Shown here piece after piece: positions 30,836-40,212 of a stretch of 64,000 nucleotides of DNA. Position numbers and translations under genes: made by a program. Each line of letters starts with the position of its first letter. The first letter of the stretch is position 1. Source of the stretch: a virus. The notes beneath the pieces were generated by a model, which saw only the letters and a list, made by a program, of their open reading frames with translations, was not told where the DNA came from and did not search any database. The stretch is taken from positions 1 through 64,000 of the IMG/VR virus record IMGVR_UViG_3300050035_000086; one strand, given 5' to 3'.

Positions 30836-33800
30836 TGGCAAACCAATTTCAACTAAATGGATCGACTTCCGGTAAACAAACCCGGTATACCGGGCTGTGG
30901 AATGCCTCGTGGACTTCCGGAATTTGGACCAATAGAAGTCCACTCAGAGAAGGACCGGTCACCCGAATGGAGGCCCGGTACATTGGCGCACGTAATGACT
31001 GTTTCTGGGACGGGTCCAACATTGAGATCAGTCAGAGACTGACCCCCGTCCGCCGCCCGGGTCAGACGCAATATAACACGTCCACTTTCTCCGCCATCAA
31101 CTGTTTCTATGAATTTCGATTGTTCAACACCAACACCGAGACCATCAAAGTGATGGCCGATACTGCTGGTACTTTATTCGATGCCACTGGACCCTCTGGT
31201 CAAATTGCTGTATGGTCGAAATCCGCAGGCGCTGGGCAGACATACATGCAGTATGTCGCCAACAATTTGTATTTCGGAAATGGGGTAGACCTCAAGAAGT
31301 GGGTCCAGAATCCCGTCGGGTGGCTTGCGTCAAATAAATATACTGTAGACGAAATGCAGACGTTCGTTATTGACTCCAATGGAAACTTGGAGCAGTTGAC
31401 CCAGTGCATTATCCCGGTCGTATCAATTGGAATCGCATCGAACGTCCTCACGGTCACTTTCGACCGAAATGTTACCAACTACTTGACCACCGGGTTGAAT
31501 ATCAATTTTAGGGGCTTGACGGTAGCTACCTTCCTTAATGGCTACGACCCAAAGAACCAAGTAATCACGATCAGTAACGTTTCGGGAACCACGGTCCAAG
31601 CCCCCTTTGTCTACAACAACTACGCCACTACCGCAGATTCTGGAACTTGCTATGTAGTGGAAGGTGGAACCCCGTACTCTGGGGGAACTGTTCCTGTCTG
31701 GAATACCGCTTTGATGGGAACTACCACAGACAATGTGTGTTTGTGGGTCAATCGCGGAACCCCTCTTGAGAATTTCGGAATCGTTGGGCCGACTCAGCAA
31801 ACCATGAGTTTTACGGTAAATACCAACTCAAACTCTTGGGCAGATAACACCTACTACTCGATCCTGGATTCAATCATTGATAACAACGGAAACTTACAGA
31901 AGGTAACGACATCTGGAAAAAGCGGATACTATGGCTCGGGTTCATTCCCCACGTGGTCCACTACTCTCGGTGGTACTACCGCCGATGGTACTGTTGTTTG
32001 GACGGTAGTACAGCTCGGTCTATGGAACCCCTCTGCTCCGAATGTGACCACTTGGCTTCCTAACCATACATACACGAATGGAGCTTTGATAACCGCCACC
32101 CCAACTGGTGGATCGCCTTCGGTGTTCCAACTTCAGGGTTTTGCAGAAGCGCAGATTTCCGGAGCGGTCACGGCCTACTTGTACCCAGGAACCGGGTCTG
32201 GGGCTGTCACTCAATTCAACCACTCCTTTCCCCTGTCTACCGGGTCCGCACTGGGGTCAGCGACTGGCAACAGTTTTTTATTTGACCCAGCTAGTACTTC
32301 GGTATTCGGAGCTAACCCAATTCAATGGGCTACTCTTAACTCCTCGGGGACAACCACGGGGTATACCACCCCTTTTCCAACGCATACCAATACCTACGAA
32401 CTGGTGGTTTTGGGAAATATTGTATTTCCCGAGGCCGGAAACTACACAATATCCATCGTCCACAAAGACGGTATGTTTTGGGGAATGGGTAATTCTGCGA
32501 CCGTAATTAGCGGACCATCAAACGACCCTAGAAACAATACGGTAACGGCTGTTCAGGGATATCCTGTTTTTGGCGGAACTAATACCAACGCTTCTGGGGT
32601 AGACCTAACAGAAGACTTTGTCATTAATATACCGACCGCAGGAACCTACCCGATTGAAATTGACTATGCCTATTGGTATCATAGCGGACAGACTTTGGTT
32701 CTGACCGTAAACGGAGTCAATCCTGTCCCAGGAACTATCTCAACGTTGAGAACCAGCGGACCTACCGCCCCGACGTGGCCAGCATTCAGTTCGGCCTACG
32801 CTCCCGGATATGCTCTGGCTAACGAGACTTCTGGGCAATTGGTGTGGGCCAATATAGGACTTGTGACTGATTTTTCGTGGACAACCAAGACGTATTATCT
32901 AACAAACAGTTCGGCTGGGATTATTGACTCAAACAGTTATTCTGAAATTCCGTATGAGTCCGGAACAACCACCACCTTGGCCCCTACTTTTGTCAAAACT
33001 TTCAACGGGATTACGTCAGACAATCCAAACTTAATATGGCTAAACACGGGAAAGGCATCTATCGTCGCAGCAGGAAATTTATCGACCTCGGCGGGAGGAT
33101 GGCAATATTGTATCGCTCTGGTCAACACGCTAACTGACACCGTATCTAATGCTGGACCAGTCACAACAATCACTGGAAGTTTTGTGGGTGCTTCAGGGGT
33201 TCACCTATCTGGGGGTCTTCCCGACGTATCTGTTATAGACCCACAGGTGGACTATGTCGCCATCTTTCGAACTAAGGATGGCGGAGGAACTTATTACCTA
33301 ATTCCTCCTACATACAACCAAAATACAGTTTATACCTTGCCGTTGTCCGAGTACCTCGCGAACGGATATACAGACACGACTCTTGATGCGGATCTTAACT
33401 TCCTCATCTCTCCCGCGCTTTCTTACGAGAATACTCCTCCCGGAAACGTGGGAACTGGAACGCAGGGGATGATCAATTTTACCTACCATCTAAGCCGTCT
33501 CTTCGCAAGCACGGGAAATATAGTCTACTGGAGCACGGGTCCAGATACGACCGTTGGAAATGGAAACGAAGCTTGGTCTCCGTCTAACTCCTTTACCTTT
33601 CCTTCTCTTGTAAAGAGAATTGTATCCACCAGTATTGGAGCTTTAATATTTACAGTTTCTGACGTGTACCTTATTGCCGGGAAAGCCACATCCTCCAGTC
33701 CCCTGTTTCCTACTCCATACATCCCCGGGCTTGGTCTTCTATCTTACAACGCCCTTTCCACCAACGGAACATTGATTTATTTGCTTACCGCAGATAATCA

Positions 33801-34494
33801 ATTTGTAGAGCTTAACCCGCACTCCGGAGTGAGTCAGCTTGGAAACCCAATTGGTGACAAGCTGCAAACATGGGACCCATCTCTCGCCTATGTCACTTGG
33901 CATGTCAGCGGATCGAGAGACCAAGCCCTATATGTTTCAGATGGCTCTACGGGGTGGTATAGACTTATGACCACACCTAGTCCAGAAACTGGACAAACTT
34001 GGTGCCCCTTCGCCACTATTCAGGGAGGAGCTAAGGCCGTCCAATCTGTTGAAGTATCTCCCGGAGTAACTAAACTGCTAGTGGGTCCTACAACTTCCGG
34101 ACCCATTTTGCAACGAGACTACTCGGTAAACACAGACAACGGAACGGCGTATCCGGCATTTGGAACTCTGGGAAGTATAGTTCTAGCGCACCCAGGTCAA
34201 CTTGCAGAATTGGTATTTGTCACTTTGGATAGCACTGCGGTTGGCTCACATCCCACCGTTAGTACTCTGATTGATGAGATATCGGGAACTTTCGAATCTA
34301 TGCCTTCTTATGTTCCGGACCCAACACAACTTCCAGCAAGTACCACGCTCTACGGAGACAGATTCTACTTCTCTCAAACTCAACAACCTGCTATTTGTCG
34401 CCATCTCATGCTGAAATTTTCGTGGCCTGCTGAAAACTACGCAAATGAACTTTTAGCAATGACTATCTTTGGCGGTCCTACGGAGGAGTTGTAA
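30835..34494 (+). CDS. nozzle-like tail protein with PA14-like insert
   Basis: 1219 residues. The N-terminus (TRYTGLWNASWTSGIWTNRS) and repeated beta-rich blocks with GTVVWT/LVWANIGL patterns match large tubular tail proteins of podoviruses. At about 520-640, NYTISIVHKDGMFWGMG and YPIEIDYAYWYHSGQTLVLT resemble a PA14-type sugar-binding domain. The C-terminal third (STSIGALIFTVSDVYLIAGK, GLLSYNALSTNGTLIYLL) looks like a beta-propeller as in tail tubular protein B. The next two genes start in overlaps. Confidence 0.72.
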   Translation: MANQFQLNGSTSGKQTRYTGLWNASWTSGIWTNRSPLREGPVTRMEARYIGARNDCFWDGSNIEISQRLTPVRRPGQTQYNTSTFSAINCFYEFRLFNTNTETIKVMADTAGTLFDATGPSGQIAVWSKSAGAGQTYMQYVANNLYFGNGVDLKKWVQNPVGWLASNKYTVDEMQTFVIDSNGNLEQLTQCIIPVVSIGIASNVLTVTFDRNVTNYLTTGLNINFRGLTVATFLNGYDPKNQVITISNVSGTTVQAPFVYNNYATTADSGTCYVVEGGTPYSGGTVPVWNTALMGTTTDNVCLWVNRGTPLENFGIVGPTQQTMSFTVNTNSNSWADNTYYSILDSIIDNNGNLQKVTTSGKSGYYGSGSFPTWSTTLGGTTADGTVVWTVVQLGLWNPSAPNVTTWLPNHTYTNGALITATPTGGSPSVFQLQGFAEAQISGAVTAYLYPGTGSGAVTQFNHSFPLSTGSALGSATGNSFLFDPASTSVFGANPIQWATLNSSGTTTGYTTPFPTHTNTYELVVLGNIVFPEAGNYTISIVHKDGMFWGMGNSATVISGPSNDPRNNTVTAVQGYPVFGGTNTNASGVDLTEDFVINIPTAGTYPIEIDYAYWYHSGQTLVLTVNGVNPVPGTISTLRTSGPTAPTWPAFSSAYAPGYALANETSGQLVWANIGLVTDFSWTTKTYYLTNSSAGIIDSNSYSEIPYESGTTTTLAPTFVKTFNGITSDNPNLIWLNTGKASIVAAGNLSTSAGGWQYCIALVNTLTDTVSNAGPVTTITGSFVGASGVHLSGGLPDVSVIDPQVDYVAIFRTKDGGGTYYLIPPTYNQNTVYTLPLSEYLANGYTDTTLDADLNFLISPALSYENTPPGNVGTGTQGMINFTYHLSRLFASTGNIVYWSTGPDTTVGNGNEAWSPSNSFTFPSLVKRIVSTSIGALIFTVSDVYLIAGKATSSSPLFPTPYIPGLGLLSYNALSTNGTLIYLLTADNQFVELNPHSGVSQLGNPIGDKLQTWDPSLAYVTWHVSGSRDQALYVSDGSTGWYRLMTTPSPETGQTWCPFATIQGGAKAVQSVEVSPGVTKLLVGPTTSGPILQRDYSVNTDNGTAYPAFGTLGSIVLAHPGQLAELVFVTLDSTAVGSHPTVSTLIDEISGTFESMPSYVPDPTQLPASTTLYGDRFYFSQTQQPAICRHLMLKFSWPAENYANELLAMTIFGGPTEEL
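33980..33994 (+). repeat. palindrome-like copy, two mismatches, in coding sequence
   Basis: GTCCAGAAACTGGAC read as SPETGQ in the nozzle gene. Confidence 0.7.
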
Positions 34495-35255
34495 TGTCCA
34501 CCCTAGCACAAGCAACCTCCAAAACAGTAGAGGAACTGGGACTCAGGCGGGTATCCTCCTCTGCTTCCTCCTTTACTCAAGCGATTTCGGATACCTCTCA
34601 AAGTAGCGGAACACAGACCACACGATGCCCAGTTCCCCCTATTTCTATTTCCCCTGATTCTCTTTCCTCATACGATCAAAAAGGTTTGGTGCCTCAAGCC
34701 CGATTTATGGCCTCCCTTCCTCTATTCCAAGATACATCTTCTACGGGAGTTTCAGTTACCAAGACGGTTGTCGCTAGCGGGGGTTCAGCATCTTCTGGAT
34801 CTTCTTCGGGATCGTCGTCTTCTGGGTCCTCATCTTCGGGTTCTTCCTCCTCTCCGACAAACACTATTCCAACCAACACGGGGATTATTACACCAGCAAT
34901 CAGTCAAGGTTCTCCTTTTTTGACTTCTTTGCAAATGTCTCCTTTGTTTATTTTGTATAAGGTAACAGTTAGCTCTCCCGCGCGCGTCGAACTCTATAGC
35001 ACCTCTGGGGCGCAAACGCTGGACAGGGGGAGACCCGCAACTACCCCGGTATCCTCAGGAACGGAAAACGAAGTCATCGGAGATTTTAATTTGGCCTTGA
35101 GTACAGAATCTCCCTGGCTATGCTCTCCCGCTCCGACCGGATTTAATGGGGACGACCCGATCTCTTCAACTATATATCTGACGGTGACGAATCTTAATCC
35201 GTCTACTTCTCCCATAACAGTTTCCTTGTCCTATCTTCCTCTAGGAGGATCTTAA
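34494..35255 (+). CDS. putative virion protein with Ser/Gly linker
   Basis: 253 residues; start overlaps the nozzle stop. Residues about 96-123 are a pure Ser/Gly run (SGSSSGSSSSGSSSSGSSSS) linking an N-terminal disordered half to a C-terminal beta-sandwich-like half (TVSSPARVELYSTSGAQ, TIYLTVTNLNPSTSPITVSL). Probably a tail or fibre-anchor protein. Confidence 0.65.
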   Translation: MSTLAQATSKTVEELGLRRVSSSASSFTQAISDTSQSSGTQTTRCPVPPISISPDSLSSYDQKGLVPQARFMASLPLFQDTSSTGVSVTKTVVASGGSASSGSSSGSSSSGSSSSGSSSSPTNTIPTNTGIITPAISQGSPFLTSLQMSPLFILYKVTVSSPARVELYSTSGAQTLDRGRPATTPVSSGTENEVIGDFNLALSTESPWLCSPAPTGFNGDDPISSTIYLTVTNLNPSTSPITVSLSYLPLGGS

Positions 35256-36478
35256 TGGGTCAAATTTATCCAACTCCATCCTCCTTCGGGCAGTCCCTAA
35301 CCATTAATACAACTGCTCCCCTAACCGGAGGGGGTCCTGTTTCTTCGGGAGGAAGTCTTACCCTGGGTCTTTCGACCAGCAATGATTCAACCCGTCGAGC
35401 ATACGTAGTTACTCCTGCTCCAGACGGAAATACTGCCAATTTTACGATAGTCGGATTCCCGCCTGGGTCAAACGTTTCTTACGCTGACGTTTTCGTTGAC
35501 GGAAAACTTCAGTTTACTTCTACTTTTACTCTGTCAGGTTCTACCCTTTACCTGAATACTCCTCCCACAACCGGGCAAAAAGTTAGGGTAGTATGCTCGA
35601 CTCCGTCCGACAACCGACAGCAGTTCACATTAACTTCCTCTTCTTCCACCGTTTTCACGTTTCCTTCTGTTTCTCCCCAAAGTGCTTACGTAGATGTCTA
35701 TGATGGAAATGGAAAACTGCAAACTGTTGGGGCAACTGGGTACTACCTCGATATTACCGACGGAGCGTACTCTGTTGTTTTTGCTTCTGCTCCGGTGATC
35801 CCCGTTGTCGCTGTGTTCGATCCTACGGTAAACAGTGGTCGTAATTTGTACACAACAACGGCCATTACTTCGACAACCTTCAGCATATCTGGCGGATCAC
35901 CTAGCACCCCCTACATTGATGTGTTTGACCAAGGTTTGTTTCTGATGGACGGCTCGTCTTACGACTACACCCTGAGTTATACTTCCGGGGTGTGGATCAT
36001 AACATTTGCAACCGCCCCGGTCGCTCCTGTTGCTATCTTCGCCCCGGCTACTGTAATTCCCCCCTCCCAGAGTATCGGTTCTGTAGTTAATACTCTAAAT
36101 GGACTGTCCGGAAATGTTACCCTAGTCCCTGGGTCAAATATCACTCTGACACCTTCTGGGAATACGATCACCATAGCGTCTACGGGAGGAGGGGGTGGTT
36201 TTACCTCGGGAAGCACCTCAAGCGGATATTGGGTAAAAGACCCTACAGGACATATTCACCAGTGGGGCAATATTACAACCGATATTAATAGCGGAAGCGT
36301 TGTGGTAACTTTTCCAACTCCTTTTACCACCGCATTAAGTATTTCCGTACTTGTAGCAACTGTATCGGCAGCAGACCGAATTACTTACGTGAATAACGGA
36401 ACTGCGAACGATGTTGGCTTCTCTGTGTCAAACAACGGTTCGGGTGGATTTGCCTCTTGGACTGCTGACGGATTCTAA
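35255..36478 (+). CDS. tail fibre protein with gp53-like C-terminus
   Basis: 407 residues; start overlaps the upstream stop (TAATG). Three similar beta units of about 80 residues contain YADVFVDGKLQFTS, AYVDVYDGNGKLQTV and YIDVFDQGLFLMDGS, with SVVNTLNGLSGNVTLVPGSN at the shaft-head junction. The last 90 residues (IHQWGNITTDINSGSVVVTF, SNNGSGGFASWTADGF) match the gp53-like fibre tip domain. Likely receptor-binding. Confidence 0.82.
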   Translation: MGQIYPTPSSFGQSLTINTTAPLTGGGPVSSGGSLTLGLSTSNDSTRRAYVVTPAPDGNTANFTIVGFPPGSNVSYADVFVDGKLQFTSTFTLSGSTLYLNTPPTTGQKVRVVCSTPSDNRQQFTLTSSSSTVFTFPSVSPQSAYVDVYDGNGKLQTVGATGYYLDITDGAYSVVFASAPVIPVVAVFDPTVNSGRNLYTTTAITSTTFSISGGSPSTPYIDVFDQGLFLMDGSSYDYTLSYTSGVWIITFATAPVAPVAIFAPATVIPPSQSIGSVVNTLNGLSGNVTLVPGSNITLTPSGNTITIASTGGGGGFTSGSTSSGYWVKDPTGHIHQWGNITTDINSGSVVVTFPTPFTTALSISVLVATVSAADRITYVNNGTANDVGFSVSNNGSGGFASWTADGF

Positions 36479-36528
36479 AACGCCCCAAAATAATTTCTTG
36501 ACCTTCAAATCTAAAACTTAGGATAAAC

Positions 36529-36849
36529 ATGCAAGCACCTTGGAACCCAATGACGTGGGCATCAGAACACTGGCCGCAACTTGTGGGATGGACGGCTGTG
36601 GCAACCTTTCTGTCTTATATCTACCAGTGGGCAAAGAACTTAGGCGGATACGCCACGTCTCTAACCGCAACGAGAGATGATTTAGGCGCGATTAAGTCTA
36701 ACCATATCCCTCATCTTCAGAAGGAGTTGGAGATGGTCAATCAGCGACTCGAAACAGTCAATACTAATCTTGAAGGAATTCGAGAAGACTTTCGTGACGG
36801 CATTAATCGTCTAAGCGACAGTATCAATGTTTTACTGACGAGGCTTTAA
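36529..36849 (+). CDS. membrane/coiled-coil protein
   Basis: 106 residues: a span at about 15-33 (PQLVGWTAVATFLSYIYQWA) and a coiled coil at 55-104 (LQKELEMVNQRLETVNTNLE). AGGATA site. May be a lysis or internal virion accessory; no family recognised. Confidence 0.6.
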   Translation: MQAPWNPMTWASEHWPQLVGWTAVATFLSYIYQWAKNLGGYATSLTATRDDLGAIKSNHIPHLQKELEMVNQRLETVNTNLEGIREDFRDGINRLSDSINVLLTRL

Positions 36850-37254
36850 ATGGATCTTATGTTTGTGCGTCCGGCTAAACTGGGAGATGAGACGAAATTT
36901 TTGGACTGGTCTGTAGAAAATCCAGATAATGGATTTGATCCAGAGGTTGCTAAATCTCCGTCTACATTCGTTCTATGTGCTTACGACAAAACGGGAGCAG
37001 TAGCTTACCAGCCGGTCCAGCAAGTATTCATGATGGACTCCTACGCGGGCCGTCCCGGAAATACTAAGTTGCAAACAGCGGTGGCTATGAAGGAATTGTT
37101 CCAGGAGACGGTTACCCAAGCACACATAAAAGGCGTGTCCGAAATTTACTACCTCGGGACAGAGGTAGGAACCGATGCAATGACTACCAAGCATGTTTTT
37201 GAAGAGCTTCCATACAAGGTTTTTCGCGTGAAAGTTGCTAGTCTAGAGGGCTAA
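36850..37254 (+). CDS. GNAT-like small protein
   Basis: 134 residues. LMFVRPAKLGDETKFLDWSV resembles the opening of small GNAT-fold proteins found beside podovirus fibre genes; the acetyl-CoA loop is not clear. The palindrome supplies NPDNGF at 24-29. Confidence 0.45.
   Translation: MDLMFVRPAKLGDETKFLDWSVENPDNGFDPEVAKSPSTFVLCAYDKTGAVAYQPVQQVFMMDSYAGRPGNTKLQTAVAMKELFQETVTQAHIKGVSEIYYLGTEVGTDAMTTKHVFEELPYKVFRVKVASLEG
36920..36934 (+). repeat. dispersed palindrome, two mismatches, in coding sequence
   Basis: ATCCAGATAATGGAT read as PDNG in the 36850 gene. Confidence 0.82.
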
Positions 37255-38148
37255 ATGAAGATCAACACATTTTTGGAATTCGTTTGGAGTTCCCGGCAAA
37301 ATCGATACATACTTGTCCGCAATCAGTCCATTACCTGGACTGGTGGGGTTGCTCTGTGTAAAGCAGAGGGGCCTAGCTCTGAACAACAAGGAATAGCCTC
37401 CTCCCAACAATCTTTCTACAACACGCTACAAAAAGACTACGGAACACAGTTCGCAAACCAGAGTAATATTTTGAATGCTCTGAACAAATCTTTGTCCCCC
37501 ATTATAAATGCAGGAGTCGGTCAGTATGGGTTTGGAAATGCTGAGGACGCGGCAATGCGTACTCAGTCAACTTCGGGAACCGCGAGCGCCTACAGAAGTG
37601 CGAAACAGGCGTCTGGGGAAGCGCAAGCAGCGCAAGGCGGAGGAGATACTTTTATCGGCTCTGGTGTCAAAGCGCAGACAAACGCGCAACTAGCCAATTC
37701 TGCCGCTTCTACTGAAGCAAATCAGCAACTAGGAATTACGCAACAGGGGTACCAAACCGGAAGATCAAATTATTTCAACGCAGTCAATCAGGAACAAAAT
37801 GTAGCTAATGCTTATAACCCCTCCGCGTACGGCCAGATGGCGAACTCGGCGGGATCTGCGGCGTATGGGTCGGCCTCAAACAATCAACAACTAAAAGCCG
37901 CAGCAGACGCTGCAAATAATCCTTGGGGACTCGTCGGGGGAGTAGCTGGTGGCATCGCGGGCTCTTTCGTAGGGATGCCGGGGGCTGGATACGCTCTTGG
38001 GTCTTCCTTGGGGGGTGGTTTAAGTGGTGCAACTTCTTCGGGGGGAAACTCTGGCGGTCTTGCTGGTGGGTTTGGTAATCTAGATACCACAGGAGGATCA
38101 ACTTTCATGGAGCAGTTGAAGAATTTCGGATCGGGCCTGGGCAGATAA
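37255..38148 (+). CDS. putative internal virion protein, Gln/Ala/Gly-rich
   Basis: 297 residues behind GAGGG. Long Gln/Asn/Ala/Ser-rich helical region, then a Gly-rich hydrophobic stretch at 225-275 (GGVAGGIAGSFVGMPGAGYA), typical of ejected proteins that enter the host membrane. First of a series of such genes. The palindrome encodes SITWT near residue 25. Confidence 0.6.
   Translation: MKINTFLEFVWSSRQNRYILVRNQSITWTGGVALCKAEGPSSEQQGIASSQQSFYNTLQKDYGTQFANQSNILNALNKSLSPIINAGVGQYGFGNAEDAAMRTQSTSGTASAYRSAKQASGEAQAAQGGGDTFIGSGVKAQTNAQLANSAASTEANQQLGITQQGYQTGRSNYFNAVNQEQNVANAYNPSAYGQMANSAGSAAYGSASNNQQLKAAADAANNPWGLVGGVAGGIAGSFVGMPGAGYALGSSLGGGLSGATSSGGNSGGLAGGFGNLDTTGGSTFMEQLKNFGSGLGR
37326..37340 (-). 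repeat. dispersed palindrome, one mismatch, in coding sequence
   Basis: GTCCATTACCTGGAC read as SITWT in the 37255 gene. Confidence 0.85.
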
Positions 38149-38149
38149 T

Positions 38150-38542
38150 ATGAGCGAACGAAGAATTGAAGCACTGGTTGACGCTATTGCCCACTTACGG
38201 GGTTCGTCCACTAACCCGGACTCTGATTTGTACCAGATTCGAAACCCGATTGGTACTATGAGTTTTTCTCGTCCCGGACGCAATGAGGTAGATGCTGAGG
38301 GACACCGCGTGTTTAAATCTTGGTTAGCCGGGTATCGAGCCGCTGTATTTGATCTTACCATCAAGTGCAAAGGAGAGTCTCGTGCCAACCTAAAACCTAC
38401 CGATCTACTCGAAAATCTATTGCGCGTTCTGGGAATTACTGAGAAGCTGGGGCAAGATCAAGTAGTTAAATTCCTGAAGCGCGCCCTCAAAGACCAATCC
38501 ATTACCCGGACCACCCCTCTATCATATTTTGTCGAAAACTAA
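38150..38542 (+). CDS. hypothetical 130-residue protein
   Basis: Mostly helical and basic in its second half (KLGQDQVVKFLKRALKDQ). Starts 2 bp after the upstream stop. Not recognised; its place among internal virion genes suggests a structural or assembly role. Confidence 0.6.
   Translation: MSERRIEALVDAIAHLRGSSTNPDSDLYQIRNPIGTMSFSRPGRNEVDAEGHRVFKSWLAGYRAAVFDLTIKCKGESRANLKPTDLLENLLRVLGITEKLGQDQVVKFLKRALKDQSITRTTPLSYFVEN
38497..38511 (-). repeat. dispersed palindrome, three mismatches, in coding sequence
   Basis: ATCCATTACCCGGAC read as SITRT near the end of the 38150 gene. Confidence 0.7.
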
Positions 38543-38550
38543 GGACCACA

Positions 38551-40197
38551 ATGCCTGATAATCTTCCTAATCCCGATGCGTCTGCTGTTGTAACTGCACC
38601 CGCTGGACCTCCTGCTCCCCAGACTCAATCTCCCGATATGGGGGATCAGCAGATTCCACAACAACCGATGCAAGCCTTTAATCCCCCCGCGCGTGGAGTC
38701 CCCGCCTCCCAACCACAGCAACCCGCCCCACAAAGCGGATGGCACAAGGCTCTTCAGAGCTTAATGGGAAGTTCTACCCAATATCAGCAGACCCCAAACG
38801 GCCCAGTTCCAGTTCAGGTCCCGAATAAACCCGGGCAGTTGTTCCGTAGTATCTTGGCTGGGGCCATCATGGGAGGAGCTGCGGGAGAAGAAGCGCACAA
38901 CCAGAATCCCTACGGGGGTTTTGCTGGCGGTTTTATGCCCGGGGCAAAAGCGGGTATGCAGAACCAGCAAGCGGAGCAACAGAGAGCGCAACAGCAAGCT
39001 CAGCAGCAATGGCAGAACCAGCTAACAGCGAACAAGGAGCAGAGAGACAAAGATAAAGACCAAAGAGAAGCGACAGCCGCCTCGACTGAGGATATGGTTC
39101 AAAAAGCTCGAATCGCCCAAGCAAACGCAGAAACCTTGAGAACAAACCAATTAGTTCAGGGATCTAGCTTTGACCTCCACCAAAGAATAGCGGACGCGGA
39201 CAAGGCGCGCATCTCTACGTTCGTAAACGCCGGAGTAAAGCCAACTTACGAAGATATTCCAGAATCCCAAATGAATGATATCATCAAGAATGCCCCCGGG
39301 TCCGGGTCTCTTGACTGGAGAGCAACCGGGACCAAAACTGTGATGGTGAAAGACGCAAACGGAAACGAGACTCCTTCTTTCGAGCTGGTATATTCCGCCT
39401 ACGATCCAAAAACATCTGCCCCTCTATCTCAGGCAACTATTCAGCAGTGGGATAAAGATGGACTTTTCAAGTATCATCCGGAGTATAAAGATATTGTCAA
39501 AACCGGGAAGGTTCTAAGTGCCGATCAGTTCACATCTCTAGACCAGCAGGCCCAAAACTACGCGAACCAAAGCCTCGCACAAACCAAAAATGATTTAGAA
39601 GTTGAGCTCGTCAGGGCACAAATCGGGGAAGCAAAAGCGGCTATTGCCGCTCATCAGGCTACTACTCGTAGAGAAAATCTGTCTACTTCAGAAATGGCTA
39701 CAGAGGACGCTCGGAAGAACCGAGAAGAAAACGCTTGGAAACATCTCGCAGCCGCTGGAAATGATCCTTCTAAAATAAGTGCAGAAGACCGAGTCGTCAT
39801 AGGACGAGCTTCTGCTCCGGTAGCTGCTGCCGCTCTTGCGGGGATTAAAGTCGCAGCCCAAGAAGCACAAAACGGAGACGCCGACGCCGAATCCCAACTC
39901 CCTGAATTGTGGAGGCAGTATAACGCTCTCAGCCGATTGGCTAGCTTCTCGAATGAGTCTTCAGCCTCAGCGGTTGATCCAATTCAGGCTACCGTTGATT
40001 CTCTCAAGGGTAAGTCTGCCCACGAAGTTGCCGCTTCTCTGGACGACCCAAAGAATAAAGTTCCTGACGCCGTTAAAGCACAGGTATGGAAGAAGCTAGG
40101 AATGCAGCCGCCATCGTCCTTGAGTCCTCTCGGACAAGGTGCGCTGAGGGCCGTAGAAACGATAGGCCCAGCTCTTAACGCAATACCGATCTTATAG
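38551..40197 (+). CDS. putative internal virion (ejection) protein
   Basis: 548 residues. Pro/Gln-rich N-terminus, a Gly-rich hydrophobic patch at about 95-135 (LFRSILAGAIMGGAAGEEAH), a Gln-dense coiled coil at 140-210 (NQQAEQQRAQQQAQQQWQNQ) and further helices. Composition matches podovirus proteins ejected with the DNA. CTAAGGA site. Confidence 0.62.
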   Translation: MPDNLPNPDASAVVTAPAGPPAPQTQSPDMGDQQIPQQPMQAFNPPARGVPASQPQQPAPQSGWHKALQSLMGSSTQYQQTPNGPVPVQVPNKPGQLFRSILAGAIMGGAAGEEAHNQNPYGGFAGGFMPGAKAGMQNQQAEQQRAQQQAQQQWQNQLTANKEQRDKDKDQREATAASTEDMVQKARIAQANAETLRTNQLVQGSSFDLHQRIADADKARISTFVNAGVKPTYEDIPESQMNDIIKNAPGSGSLDWRATGTKTVMVKDANGNETPSFELVYSAYDPKTSAPLSQATIQQWDKDGLFKYHPEYKDIVKTGKVLSADQFTSLDQQAQNYANQSLAQTKNDLEVELVRAQIGEAKAAIAAHQATTRRENLSTSEMATEDARKNREENAWKHLAAAGNDPSKISAEDRVVIGRASAPVAAAALAGIKVAAQEAQNGDADAESQLPELWRQYNALSRLASFSNESSASAVDPIQATVDSLKGKSAHEVAASLDDPKNKVPDAVKAQVWKKLGMQPPSSLSPLGQGALRAVETIGPALNAIPIL

Positions 40198-40212
40198 CAA
40201 CATAGGAAAATC